Counted from the first letter of the stretch, positions 31,758-42,377 are shown. The stretch: DNA of 64,000 nucleotides from Polyangiaceae bacterium (GCA_025353725.1 JANXOF010000061.1:124001-188000), one strand, 5' to 3'. The notes: generated from the sequence alone by a model not told the origin. Made by a program: numbers and translations.

Positions 31758-32874
31758 TCTAAACCTCCAATATCAATTTAGTAAATCACGCCAGTGGCGA
31801 CAACAGGCGACAAACCTGCAGGAGCGCGCATGAAGTCGTCAAAGGACTTTCACGTCTCACTCCCGTTTCGTAGGAGTCTCACGCACGATGTGCGCGAATG
31901 TCGCCCGCGCCGTTTACGCATGCTTTGCCGAAGTTTTCGCTAAGCGCGGCGGAAGGAACGACCCGAATTTGGCTTGTTCGCAGTGGCGGGAGCGGCTCCA
32001 CGTTCGGTCCTGCTCATCCGCCGTGGGGCAACCATCCCACGATCGCGAGGTCACCCGACCACGGTAGGCGCTGTGCGAAGGAGCGTCGAAAAGTGTGATT
32101 ACCCCTACGGAGTATTCTCGGCATTCCCATCACGGCTACGATGTGGGAATGGTATGAGAAGGTAGGGCCTGCGAGACCACCAAGAGATGACGGGGCACTT
32201 GGAGCTTCCGGAGCTGCGTGCTCAACGTGAGTCAAGCCTCGCCGCCGACACCGCAAAAGCTGTAAAGACAATTTTTGTGCTGGCGGATTAAAGAATACCG
32301 CCGTCAAGTTTGCGTACGATAATCAGTTATTCTAGAATAGCAATGTGTTCGCCTATGCTGAAGTTAGAGGCTCGCTCATTGGCGCTTCTTGCGCAACGAA
32401 CTATTCGCCGAAGCAGGTCGGGGCAGCTGACGCGGGCGTTACTGCATCATTCGACGAAACTGGTAGCGCAAACTTCGGCCATTAGAATCTGTCGCTCGGT
32501 TGCAAGGCCCTTGTATAAAATTGTCTATAACGACTTTGATCTTCCCGGACCCAATCATACTCAAGTGCGGATGACGCCTTCGTCTGCGTGTGTCATCAAC
32601 GATGACTAGCCTTTTTGCCAGTGGTAGGAGTCGAGCCGAGCAACGACAGGCGGCGATCGGTCTCTCTCTCGGTCGAGATGGTCTCGTTGAAGGTCGTCCT
32701 GCGCCATCAAACGCATTTGCGTCGTAGGCGTGCGACTGAACCCGGACTGTCAACGGCGCGCGCTTAAGCTTGTGGCGCGCGGCTTTCCTACTACCTCAGC
32801 TTGAGGAACTTTACAGTGGCCGGGGCGACGATATTGCGTCAACGGCTCCGGCTGCTTTCATTTCAACCAGCGCA

Positions 32875-33248
32875 CTAGAAAATGCACTTATTTTCGTAGG
32901 GGCGAAACGAGGCATTGGCGTTCACGATTGGCACACCTAAGACCAACGGCTGGACGATCAGAAGCCGGTCGAAAGGGTCGCCAGGATGAGTCTCGAGCGT
33001 CTCAAGTGCAGCCACATGCCGTACCTCAATCGAAACGGCCACGAAGTCGTTTCTAGCGACGTGTTCGACGACGGAGGTTGTAGCCCTCGAGGTTAGCTTT
33101 AACTTGCCGAGGCGAACTTTAATTGCCATCTCACTACGCAGTGACCAAACTCACGCCGCATTCGTGGCTTGCAATCGCGGCGCGCGCTCGTGACTAAGGT
33201 CGCTTGTCGACTTCGACCCACCAGAGAAAAGCGTGCGTATCGAGCATA
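32875..33248 (-). pseudogene. Decayed VapC-like PIN-domain toxin
   Basis: ATG at 33248 reads MLDTHAFLWWVEVDKRP* then SRARAAIASHECGVSLVTA**; frame-shifted continuation MAIKVRLGKLKLTS...HPGDPFDRLLIVQPLVLGVPIVNANASFRPYENKCIF* is a typical PIN C-terminus. Confidence 0.75.
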
Positions 33249-33253
33249 AGATT

Positions 33254-33505
33254 CAGGGAAGGTAGGCTTTGAAATCCGACGGCGTCACGTCAAAGTCCTC
33301 CGCCATCTAGAGAATTTGCCCTTTGCCCGAGCCTGGCTTTCGAATTTTCTCTGTTTTGCTTGATCGGTACGAGGCGAAGGACAGGCGTGTTGTGGTTGGG
33401 GATGACAATGTCTTCGCCAACCATTGCCTCTTTGACCAATTCGGAAAAACGCGCTTTTGTCTTGCCGACGTTAGATTCAGCCTACTGATTGTCGTAGCTG
33501 ACCAA
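33254..33505 (-). pseudogene. Decayed Phd/YefM-like antitoxin
   Basis: Minus-strand: LVSYDNQ*AESNVGKTKARFSELVKEAMVGEDIVIPNHNTPVLRLVPIKQ..., then in another frame RKPGSGKGQIL*MAEDFDVTPSDFKAYLP*. Ends immediately before the vapC-like start. Confidence 0.7.
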
Positions 33506-33614
33506 ATGGGGGCGTCAATCCGCGCGGTCGAGCCCCAATCGTGCTGAATCGCAGAGTGAAAGGACTTCGACCGAGTCGTGATCCGCTTCTCAACGGCCGA
33601 GTCACGCCGCGCTT

Positions 33615-34736
33615 TCAGCCGTAGCGTGTTTCGAAGAGCGCTCGGACCGCGGGCATCGCGCGCATCATGGCGAGCGAGTAGTCCGCGTGGCCGTGAGCAA
33701 AGCCGTTTCCAATCACGAGGTCGACGTCTTTTGAAACGCCTTCGGCTCCGAGTGCGGCTTTGGTGAAGCTCGTCGACATGGCGAAGAAGTAGGCGACGCC
33801 GCGATCACGCGTGACCATGATGGCGCTCATCTCAGCATCGCTTACATTCACGCACGAAAGCGCGAGATCGACTTCTCTACCCCCGTTCGCGGAAAGTACC
33901 GCCGATCGTGCGCCGACGGGATCGCGCGCGTCGAGTTCGAGAACGACGTCACACAAGCCGAGTGCGCGGAGATCGCTCGCGTACGGCGCGTGACTCTCGA
34001 CGCCAACGATTCGTGCCGTCGGTCCTCCCGTTCGCCGCGCCTCGGCCGCGCACAGGATGCCGCTTTTGCCGCCGGCCCCGAAAATACACACGCTCGACCC
34101 CGGGATGACGAGCCGCGCTACCTGCGGTGCCGCACCCGCCACATCAAGCACGGCGAGCGCGAGCCGCTCGGGCATATCGACGGGCATCCGGGCGTAAGCG
34201 CCGCTCGCGAAGAGCAACGCTTCGCCCTCGACGTCGACCTGGGCGCTGGCGGCGCGCACCGCGAGCACGCGGTCCACGCGGAGCGGTGTTAGGGAAAGTG
34301 ACACAAGGCTCGCGACCCGATCTCCGGGCTTTAGCGACGTGCGATCCGGATGCCCCGGCGCGACTTGGAGGACTCGGCCAAGCAGCATTCCGCCGGAGCC
34401 CGTGACGAAATTGTGCTGCTTTCCTCGCGCCGACACGGTTTCTCGCACGCGGCGTGAAACGGCGACATCGACGGACTCCCCAAGCGCCGCCCCCTCTTCT
34501 TCCATCTGACGAAAGCTCGCCGCGTCGACGTTGAGCGTTGTGACCTCGAGGAGCAATTCACCCTCGTAAAGAAGGGAGAAATCGTTGTCGACCCTCCGCG
34601 CCGGCTGCGGCAGTGTGCCCTTTGGCTCGAGCGTTCGGTGTGTCCCAAAGCGGTCGCCCCCGCCCGCAAGGCCGCGCGCTCCTTTCCCGTGCACGTCACC
34701 GTCTCGGTCGCCCATATTTGCCGTTGTATCCGCCAT
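33615..34736 (-). CDS. kdd: L-erythro-3,5-diaminohexanoate dehydrogenase-like
   Basis: 'DRFGTHRTLEPKGTLPQPARRVDN' N-terminus, 'VCIFGAGGKSGILCAAEARR' NAD-binding, 'AYFFAMSTSFTKAALGAEGVSKDVDLVIGNGFAHGHADYSL'. ATG at 34736 (MADTTANMG). Confidence 0.75.
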   Translation of the reverse strand: MADTTANMGDRDGDVHGKGARGLAGGGDRFGTHRTLEPKGTLPQPARRVDNDFSLLYEGELLLEVTTLNVDAASFRQMEEEGAALGESVDVAVSRRVRETVSARGKQHNFVTGSGGMLLGRVLQVAPGHPDRTSLKPGDRVASLVSLSLTPLRVDRVLAVRAASAQVDVEGEALLFASGAYARMPVDMPERLALAVLDVAGAAPQVARLVIPGSSVCIFGAGGKSGILCAAEARRTGGPTARIVGVESHAPYASDLRALGLCDVVLELDARDPVGARSAVLSANGGREVDLALSCVNVSDAEMSAIMVTRDRGVAYFFAMSTSFTKAALGAEGVSKDVDLVIGNGFAHGHADYSLAMMRAMPAVRALFETRYG

Positions 34737-34830
34737 GCGTCGCTCGTTCCATACCGCGACTTGACCTTGTTTGCTCGATCTCGATACTCTCAGTGTCCGA
34801 GCCGATAAGCCCGCTCTGGGCCTCACGCTG

Positions 34831-35937
34831 ATGCAAGACCCCGCTCACAAGGCATCACACATGCCCTCGACCCCGCCCGGTACGCCCGGACCACCCGGCC
34901 CCACGGGCCCCATCGCCCCCATTTCGTCCAGCTCATCCAGCACGTCAGGTTCGTCCGGCGGTGCGGGCGCGTCTAACGCGTCTAGCGCCTCGGGCAGCCG
35001 GCCGGGCACGCCGGGGGCGGCGAGAGCCTATGTTTTGCGCTTCATTAGCGGCAAGTACCAAGGCGGGGAGTTTCCTATCGTCAACGACAAGCCCATCATC
35101 GTAGGTCGCTCGAGCGATCTGGATATGGTGCTGGTCGAGGACATGGTTAGCCGCAAGCACGCCCGCATCTCGATGCAGCAAGACCAGATTTGGATCGAGG
35201 ACCTCGGCTCGACGAACGGCTCTTTCGTGAATGGCGAAAAGATCAAGCGCGCGCGACTCAAGGAGGGGGATCGCGTTTTGATCGGTACGAGCATCCTCAA
35301 AGTTATCGCGGGCGAGGGCGCTCGCGTCGACACCACCGACGCAAAGCGCGACCTTGAAAACGTAGCTGCCGCGCGGCGCAGCTCTCAGCCGCGCACCATG
35401 AGTGGAAGTATCGAGGAGGTTCCTCTTCCCGACCTTTTGCAGCTCTTCGGCACCTCGAAGAAGAGCGGTGTTCTCGTGATTCGGACCGAGTCGGATGACG
35501 TCGGTAAGATCTTTATGCGGAAGGGACTTATCTACTTCGCGTCGATCAACGACCTCGAAGAGATTCCGCCGATGAAGAGCATCTTCCGGATGCTCACATG
35601 GCAAAAAGGACTTTTCGACCTCGACCCTCCGGATGAGCGGGAATTCCCCAACGAGATTACCGTCAGCGTGCAAGAGGTCCTGATGGAGGGCCTTCGCCAA
35701 CTCGACGAGTTCAACGAAATACGAAGTGCGCTGCCTGACCTCAACACGCGCCTCGTACTCTCGCAGCCGCTACTTCCGCCCCTTCGCGATTTGAAACCCG
35801 AGGAGCTGGATATACTTCAGCTCGCGCACAGCTTCGGTCACCTCGAGACGCTACTGAATAAGAGTCAGGCCACGGACCTCGACACGGTCCAATTCATTCT
35901 GAAGCTCATCAAAAACGCGTACCTTCGGCCCGAGTAA
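34831..35937 (+). CDS. FHA-domain protein with C-terminal DUF4388/PATAN-like region
   Basis: FHA 'IIVGRSSDLDMVLVEDMVSRKHARISMQQDQIWIEDLGSTNGSFVNGEKI'; 'GSIEEVPLPDLLQLFGTSKKSGVLVIRTESDDVGKIFMRKGLIYFA'; low-complexity PG/S-rich N-terminus. Confidence 0.9.
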   Translation: MQDPAHKASHMPSTPPGTPGPPGPTGPIAPISSSSSSTSGSSGGAGASNASSASGSRPGTPGAARAYVLRFISGKYQGGEFPIVNDKPIIVGRSSDLDMVLVEDMVSRKHARISMQQDQIWIEDLGSTNGSFVNGEKIKRARLKEGDRVLIGTSILKVIAGEGARVDTTDAKRDLENVAAARRSSQPRTMSGSIEEVPLPDLLQLFGTSKKSGVLVIRTESDDVGKIFMRKGLIYFASINDLEEIPPMKSIFRMLTWQKGLFDLDPPDEREFPNEITVSVQEVLMEGLRQLDEFNEIRSALPDLNTRLVLSQPLLPPLRDLKPEELDILQLAHSFGHLETLLNKSQATDLDTVQFILKLIKNAYLRPE

Positions 35938-36270
35938 GTCCGCGCGAAGATGCGACGAGTGCCTACTCGTTCTCCTTAGAGCGGCGCGGGCCACCCTTCT
36001 CTCGGGCTGCGTATGCGTCGTGTCGCCCGGTGCGCTTGGACTTAGGTTTGGTATTCTTGCAACGCGTTTGAATGCCGACGCGCGTACTCTGTCGCCCAAT
36101 GGGCGAGACGGTCGCCCGGTCGGACATTCGATGCGTACCCGTTCCATCTGTGAACGTTGACAGAACGCGCGACGAACAATAAGGCAAAACCCTAGCTCGT
36201 GATGGCCAGGGCCTTTGACGGAAATGCGCTTTCGAGCTTCGAAAAGTGCGAAAGCGCGTTCAAGGATGAC

Positions 36271-39200
36271 TCAGTCGCCGCCGCTACCACCGCCTAGCGG
36301 GCCGCCGCCGAAGAGGTTGCCCGCTTGGCGCATGCCGTCGAGCAGGCCGATGTAACGACGCAGTGCCTTTTCCGCGGCGGGACCACCGTTCGCGTTTGCG
36401 ACCGGTGCGCCGTTCGCAAGTACGAGCGAAGGCTCGCCGTACGCGTTTCTCTTCGGAGCACCGTCGAGGCCAGAACCCGGAGACGGCTCTCGTTCGATGG
36501 CATACGCATCGCCGAGCAGCTCATTCGCCTTTTGAAGCATGCGAGACGCAATGCCTGTTTCGACGGCGCGGCCGCCGATGCTCTCCGTGCCAAAGCGCGT
36601 GGCTACGTAGCGGTATCCGGAGACCGGATCGGTAAAGGCGAGTTTGCGTGCGTCGGGGATAGCAGGTCCTGGATCACCCTCGAGGCGTACACGCAACTTG
36701 GTTGCGAGCGTCATGTCGGTACTGAACCGCGAAAACAGCAGCGCGTAGATACCGCCGCCGATTTCATTGGCGTACCCGACGTTCGGGAACAGAACGCGGG
36801 CCCCGACGGGGCGAACGAGCTTCGATGCGTCTCGGTTGAGAAGGCTGAAACCGACCAATGGATTGTCGTCCGCGACAGCCGACGGAGCAACGGTCTCCCA
36901 ATCCTCAGAGAGGATGCCCCCGAGCAAACGGTCGAGCGCGTGCGGCGTGTCCGTGCGGAAGCTAATGTACGGCTCTCGTCCGTCGAGCGCATTGTCGCGA
37001 GAAACGGTCGAGAGCGTCGGTCGCGCGTCCACGAGCTCTCGGAGGGCTAGCACCTTCTCCTCGTCAAACCCCGAATACTTAGGGAATTTCTGGTAGTCCC
37101 AGCTTCCGCCTAAGCCATTGTCGAACTCGAGTTGCACGAACCGACCGTCGATGATCCCGATAGAGCTCGTGACCCCCGTCGGCGCCGCAGTCACATCGAA
37201 AATCGGAAGAGCGCCCGTGCGTTTCGGCGTGCGACTGGTCGTCTCCGCCCCAAGTCCGTATTCCCCTGGCTCGGGCGTGAGGATCACGCGCTGCAGGAAG
37301 TTGAACATCTCCGCCGCGGCCATCACGGCGGTGCGCGCCTGGTCGTCGTCATCAAGTTGCGCGGGCGTCGCGCGCGCGATGTCGACCGTCGAGTTCCAGT
37401 GGTACCCGCGGATCCGCGCAAACGTGCTGTTCGCGACCGAGCTCGGCAGGGACCACCACGCAAATTCTTTGTTCTGGCGGCGAAAGTACTGCCACGGGTA
37501 GGTGAGGTCGAAGCGTTTGGCGACATTGACGGTGATTTCGTAGAGGTCAGCGCCGCTATCGAACAGCTTTGCGTGAAGGTAGCCACCGCTGCTGTAGTCC
37601 TCGCCGTAGCGGTACTGCCAGCGCACGAGCGGCTTTCCCCCCTCGTCTTTGCCTTGCCAGCGAATCCCGTTCACCCCTGTCGGTGAGCCGCTGATTTCGA
37701 TTTTGTCCGTCGGCATATCTTCGTAGGCAAGGTGATTTTTCGGAGAAGGCCCGCACACCTTGCCGTGGACGATTCGCCACTTTGCGCGGTCCTTCTCGTC
37801 TTGAGTCGCTGGGCGACAGTCGCGCACGGGGTCGAAGACTTTCGCTTCGCTTGCAGCCCGCGTGTAGTGCATACCAAAGCCCTTTCCTGGGGAAAAGACG
37901 AGGTCGTCAGGTATTCCCTGGGAAAGCGTGAGGACCGCGAAGCGAGACTGATCGCTGCGCGGAACTTGTCGCTCATCGAACGTTTCGAGCGAACGCCCGT
38001 AGAGCGTCTTCATGAAGTGAAGGTCGTAGGTCCCTGCGCCGACCGTCTCGCCAAACCGCTCGATTTGGTATTCCATCGTCGACGTGTTGGCAAAGTACTC
38101 GATGCCCGGTCGCGCTTCGCCGGCCAGCCCTTGCTCGTCATCCGTCGCGGGATCGAGGTAGCGGGGACCCATGCATGTATCCGTGCCGCCCGTGCGAGGC
38201 GCCGTGCATATCTCCTTCGCTTTGCCCTCGTTCGTGCGTAGTTGCCAATACTGCGGTGAATAGTTCATGGCGTCCCACGAACTCGCGAAGTTGTGGCGCA
38301 TACCGAGCGAATGGCCGATCTCGTGGAACGCAATGCCTTTGACCGATTCGCGGAGCAAATCGGCATAAATTTTCGCGCCGCGCTCCTTGGCGTCGAGCGT
38401 GCCGTAAAGCTGTTTGAAGTACGGCGCGAGCGAGGGTTGGTAGAGGCTGCCGGCCGCAGCCGCCGACGTCGGATCTTGAAAGCAAACGCCCTTGTTGCCG
38501 AGGTAGGCGTTATAGCGGTCTGCGAGCTCTTGAACGCGCGCCGGATCTTCGCTCGCGAATGCGCGAATCGAGTTGAATACGTCGCTCGACGTGTCTTTTG
38601 ATTCGGCGACGACGCGGCGTAGTCCTCGATTCGCGATGTTTGCACGAAGCGGACTTGCATCGAGGCGCTTGAGAAGGGCTTTGACCTGGTCGTCAGCCGC
38701 GGTCATGTTTCCGCCGCTTGGCGCGCTCAGTTGCTTGAGTTTAGCCGCGCGAAGTTGGCGCGCGTCTCGAGTCAACTGCGCCGTGGCTGCCGTACCCTCG
38801 CCCGTGGCGGCCTGAACGTTGGCTTGATTCGCTTTTGCGTCTTGAACGAGTGCCGCGATCGCGTCCGGCGTTTTTGCGGTTTCGACAACGGCGCCGACTT
38901 TGCCGTTTTTTACGAGATCCGCGTAACGCGAGGCGGGAACGCCTTTGATGAGTTCATCGAGGGTGAGGTCGCCGAGCGCGATTTGCAGGACGTCACGCTG
39001 CTGAGCCGCCGCAGCTGTCGCGGAGCGCATCATGGTCGTCGCGGACACGCCAAGCATCTCACCGGTGAGCGGGTCTGCGCCGATCGTGGCCACGCCGCCG
39101 TAGGGCGCGCGGGAGGCGAAAGGCCAGTAGATAGCGTAGTTTTTTCGCACGTCGCCGAGGCGAATCGCATCCCCCGGCTTGCCACAAATCGGTGGGTCGT

Positions 39201-40728
39201 AAGCCCGCACGGGGGCGTGGCACGTGGTGATGACCGGCTTGCCCTTGTCGACTTCGAGTTCCTTGGTTTTATCGATGCCCCAGCCTCCGAACGCGACCAT
39301 TTCTTTGGACGCGGCGCCGGTGCCCTCGAAATAAAGATCGTGGCAGTCGGTTCGGTTGCCATCGCGCGTGCGCCGGCATTCGACTTCGCGGCGCGTAGCC
39401 ACGGCGACCTTCATCAGCTGGTTCCACGTGACGGTCGACTCTTCGAGTGCGCCCGCTCGCGTTATCGTCTTACCGTCCGCGTCGACGTCGTCTGTGAGCT
39501 CCGCTGGCGCTTCCGTGTTGAGCCAGTAGCCCACGGTCATAATCTCGCGGTCGCGAATAGGAAGCGTGCACTTGCCGACGTAGACGTCACATTGCGATCC
39601 CGTATTGCCTGCGTAACCCGTAGTCTCGTTGGCACACGCGTCGGCCGTACCATCCTTGTCGTCGTCGTCGTTCGACTTGCATGCGAACGCTTGGTGACTT
39701 TTTTCCCAGATGTTGTGCATCGAGTAAAAAGTTTTCGTGTTTTGATCCGTATACCCGTACTGGGGGTCCCACGAAGTCGTCGGCGGCGCACCGTACTCGC
39801 GGTTGAACGTGTTGCCCGCATTCCCCCAGTTGCCAATGATATCGCGCGGGGCGACGGATTCCTGGAACGGCTCGAAGTCCTCCTGGCCCGTCAGCTTGAC
39901 GAACGAATGCCGAACCTTCACCTCCGTCGGCGTGCAGTCAAAGGTCGTTCCGCCGTTAAAAAAACCAAGCAACACGCATTCGGAAACTCCGAACTGCGGC
40001 AAGACTTCCGATTTTAGTTGGTATTTGTTGGTGATATCAAAATAGCTCTCTTCGAAGTGCGGGCGGTCCTCCTCCGTCTCGTTCTCGTTGGTCGCGGAGT
40101 ACTGGACGGCAGTGGCGCTGCTGCCGACGCCGAATACCCAGGAGGTTTCGCCCGACGTGCTCTCCGCCTGATTTTGCGACCAGTCGATACGCATGTACTT
40201 GCGCTGCTGCCACGGGCGGTCGTTGTCGTTTTCGACAACGACATTGTTTTCTTCGCCGGTTTGCGAGTTGTAATCTCGGCGAATATCGAAGTGTTTTGCA
40301 ATCTTGTACGCCGCGATAATCGTTCCCGTCGCCTTCGACGGAAACTCGAACTTTCCGGGCGATACCTCTTTCTTCGGGAGTCCTCGGCCATCGGCGCCGG
40401 GCGATTCCTGATAAGATCGACGCGCAAAAAGCCAGTTCTCAGTGACCTCCCAGCGTACGCGGTCCACCGCTGACGAGCCACCGATCGTCCCGGCGAAACT
40501 GTTCGTGTTGACGGCGCTATCGATGTTGTAGCTCTTGGTACGAAACTCGGGATCGTCGCGAAAGTCTTCGAACGACTCGCCGAGAAAGAACGTCTTGTCG
40601 ACGATGCCAGGCTGGGTCCGATTGATGGCGTCCCGCTCAGAGGCGCAGCCAGACACCGTGCCCGAGCCCAGGACAACCCCTGTGACTAAGGCCGTTAAGC
40701 CCATTTTGCGCAACCACTTCGCCTGCAT
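36271..40728 (-). CDS. Very large zinc-dependent metalloprotease, lipoprotein-type
   Basis: MQAKWLRKMGLTALVTGVVLGSGTVSGCASERD (lipobox); 'GIAFHEIGHSLGMRHNFASSWDAMNY' HEXXHXXGXXH. Confidence 0.88.
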   Translation of the reverse strand: MQAKWLRKMGLTALVTGVVLGSGTVSGCASERDAINRTQPGIVDKTFFLGESFEDFRDDPEFRTKSYNIDSAVNTNSFAGTIGGSSAVDRVRWEVTENWLFARRSYQESPGADGRGLPKKEVSPGKFEFPSKATGTIIAAYKIAKHFDIRRDYNSQTGEENNVVVENDNDRPWQQRKYMRIDWSQNQAESTSGETSWVFGVGSSATAVQYSATNENETEEDRPHFEESYFDITNKYQLKSEVLPQFGVSECVLLGFFNGGTTFDCTPTEVKVRHSFVKLTGQEDFEPFQESVAPRDIIGNWGNAGNTFNREYGAPPTTSWDPQYGYTDQNTKTFYSMHNIWEKSHQAFACKSNDDDDKDGTADACANETTGYAGNTGSQCDVYVGKCTLPIRDREIMTVGYWLNTEAPAELTDDVDADGKTITRAGALEESTVTWNQLMKVAVATRREVECRRTRDGNRTDCHDLYFEGTGAASKEMVAFGGWGIDKTKELEVDKGKPVITTCHAPVRAYDPPICGKPGDAIRLGDVRKNYAIYWPFASRAPYGGVATIGADPLTGEMLGVSATTMMRSATAAAAQQRDVLQIALGDLTLDELIKGVPASRYADLVKNGKVGAVVETAKTPDAIAALVQDAKANQANVQAATGEGTAATAQLTRDARQLRAAKLKQLSAPSGGNMTAADDQVKALLKRLDASPLRANIANRGLRRVVAESKDTSSDVFNSIRAFASEDPARVQELADRYNAYLGNKGVCFQDPTSAAAAGSLYQPSLAPYFKQLYGTLDAKERGAKIYADLLRESVKGIAFHEIGHSLGMRHNFASSWDAMNYSPQYWQLRTNEGKAKEICTAPRTGGTDTCMGPRYLDPATDDEQGLAGEARPGIEYFANTSTMEYQIERFGETVGAGTYDLHFMKTLYGRSLETFDERQVPRSDQSRFAVLTLSQGIPDDLVFSPGKGFGMHYTRAASEAKVFDPVRDCRPATQDEKDRAKWRIVHGKVCGPSPKNHLAYEDMPTDKIEISGSPTGVNGIRWQGKDEGGKPLVRWQYRYGEDYSSGGYLHAKLFDSGADLYEITVNVAKRFDLTYPWQYFRRQNKEFAWWSLPSSVANSTFARIRGYHWNSTVDIARATPAQLDDDDQARTAVMAAAEMFNFLQRVILTPEPGEYGLGAETTSRTPKRTGALPIFDVTAAPTGVTSSIGIIDGRFVQLEFDNGLGGSWDYQKFPKYSGFDEEKVLALRELVDARPTLSTVSRDNALDGREPYISFRTDTPHALDRLLGGILSEDWETVAPSAVADDNPLVGFSLLNRDASKLVRPVGARVLFPNVGYANEIGGGIYALLFSRFSTDMTLATKLRVRLEGDPGPAIPDARKLAFTDPVSGYRYVATRFGTESIGGRAVETGIASRMLQKANELLGDAYAIEREPSPGSGLDGAPKRNAYGEPSLVLANGAPVANANGGPAAEKALRRYIGLLDGMRQAGNLFGGGPLGGGSGGD

Positions 40729-40884
40729 CCCGACCTCCTCAAACTCTTGCGTCAACTCGAGCATCGACATGCGGATCCGTACGGATCGCGCCGTCTCCCG
40801 CCATTTATGCAAATGTTGGGCCTACATGCAAGAGTGCGAAACTAAGGGAAATTTGGCTCTTTCTGGCGAACGACGCCAGCGGTG

Positions 40885-42201
40885 TTAGGTCCGTGACGTT
40901 CCCGTGCGGATTGTCACAGCTCTCGCGTGGGCCTCCAGGCCCTCCAAGCGCGCGAGAGCGCAAATCGCCGTCTCGTCGCGCCGCAGCGCATCCAACGAAT
41001 ACTGAATGACCGACGTGCGCGAGATGAAGTCGTGAACGCCGAGCGGGGAACCGAAGCGTACGGCCCCGCCCGTCGGAAGGACGTGAGAAGGCCCCGCGAC
41101 GTAGTCACCTGCAGCTTCGGGCGTCGCGGAACCGACGAAAATCGCTCCCGCATGTCGGATATCGCGGACGAAAATCTCGGGCGCTTCGACCTGCAAGCTG
41201 AGATGTTCGGCAGCGATGGTGTTCGCGATCGACGCGAGCGCGGCGCGGTCTGCCACGACGAAGGCGTGACCATGTCGGCGTATCGATTCTCGAGCTATGG
41301 CGTGACGAGGCAGCGACGCGACTTGTCTCCCGAGCTCGACCTGCACAGCTTCGACGAGTTTCAGCGAATCGGAGGCGAGGAGGGCATAGGCGTCCTCGTC
41401 ATGCTCGGCCTGGGAAAGCAGATCTGCGGCCACGACGCGCGGGTCCGCTTTCGCGTCAGCAAGGACCAAAATTTCACTCGGACCGGCGATCGAGTCGATG
41501 GCCACAGAGCCGTAAACCAGTCGTTTTGCACACGCGACGTAAGCGTTTCCGGGACCCACGATTTTGTCGACTCGCGGGACGCTTGCGGTTCCGAAAGCGA
41601 GCGCCCCGATGGCCTGAGCGCCACCGGCATCGACGATGGCCGTCACGCCTGCGAGATGCGCCGCCGCGAGGATCATAGCGTCGGAGGCGTCGCCCGCAAG
41701 AGGCGTCGCGAGAACGATTTCGCTCACGCCGGCGACGCGCGCGGGGATAGCGCTCATCAGGACGCTCGACGGATAGCGAGCCTTCCCACCGGGGGCGTAG
41801 ACACCGACGCGCTCGAGCGCGCGGATGCGCATGCCGACGGACATTCCGCCTTCGTCGAGGGTAAAGCCACCCTCGCCGAACATCGACGCTCGCTCTTGTT
41901 CGTGGAAGCGCGCGATGCGGTCCGCGGCGTGTTCAAGGGCTTTGCGGACGTCGCTCGCAAGTCCCTCGAGAGCCGAGCGGCCGTCGTAGTCGTTCGCCGC
42001 CCTTAGAAAAAGCGTGTCTACTGCACGGTGTTCGAACTGTGCCACGTAGCGAAGGACGGCCGGATCGCCGTTCGCGCGCACGTCCTCGAGGATCGCGCGA
42101 ACGGACGCCTCGACTTTGGCAAAGTCTGCGTCGCCTCGGCCATGGAGTCGCGCGAGTGCGGTGACGAAGGCCTGCGTTCCGTGGGCAAAGACATCGAGCA
42201 T
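40885..42201 (-). CDS. hisD: Histidinol dehydrogenase
   Basis: 'ERVGVYAPGGKARYPSSVLMSAIPARVAGVSEIVLATP', 'DAGGAQAIGALAFGTASVPRVDKIVGPGNAYV', 'AGPSEILVLAD', 'HVLPTGGAVRFGSPLGVHDFI'. Confidence 0.95.
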   Translation of the reverse strand: MLDVFAHGTQAFVTALARLHGRGDADFAKVEASVRAILEDVRANGDPAVLRYVAQFEHRAVDTLFLRAANDYDGRSALEGLASDVRKALEHAADRIARFHEQERASMFGEGGFTLDEGGMSVGMRIRALERVGVYAPGGKARYPSSVLMSAIPARVAGVSEIVLATPLAGDASDAMILAAAHLAGVTAIVDAGGAQAIGALAFGTASVPRVDKIVGPGNAYVACAKRLVYGSVAIDSIAGPSEILVLADAKADPRVVAADLLSQAEHDEDAYALLASDSLKLVEAVQVELGRQVASLPRHAIARESIRRHGHAFVVADRAALASIANTIAAEHLSLQVEAPEIFVRDIRHAGAIFVGSATPEAAGDYVAGPSHVLPTGGAVRFGSPLGVHDFISRTSVIQYSLDALRRDETAICALARLEGLEAHARAVTIRTGTSRT

Positions 42202-42377
42202 GACGGTCCTCTACGTAGCGTAGGACGAAGGAATTGTGCGAGCGGTTGTGGGCTTGGGCTGGTGGCTGTCAACCGCGCGAGGCTAAGGCTCAGGTGCAGA
42301 GCGCCACGGCTGAGGAGCGGGCGTGCACGTAGCACCGGCGCCAAGGCTCGAAAACGATCACGTCATGCGGCCAAGCG

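Noticed and set aside
32658-32672. Short CT run (ggtctctctctcggtc) as a contingency repeat
   Set aside because: Too short, and no convincing gene spans it.
38731-40017. 428-aa plus-strand ORF inside the large metalloprotease
   Set aside because: Shadow ORF; the minus strand has lipobox and HEXXHXXGXXH in one continuous 1513-codon frame.
40927-42006. 359-aa plus-strand ORF opposite hisD
   Set aside because: Antisense shadow of a strongly recognisable hisD.
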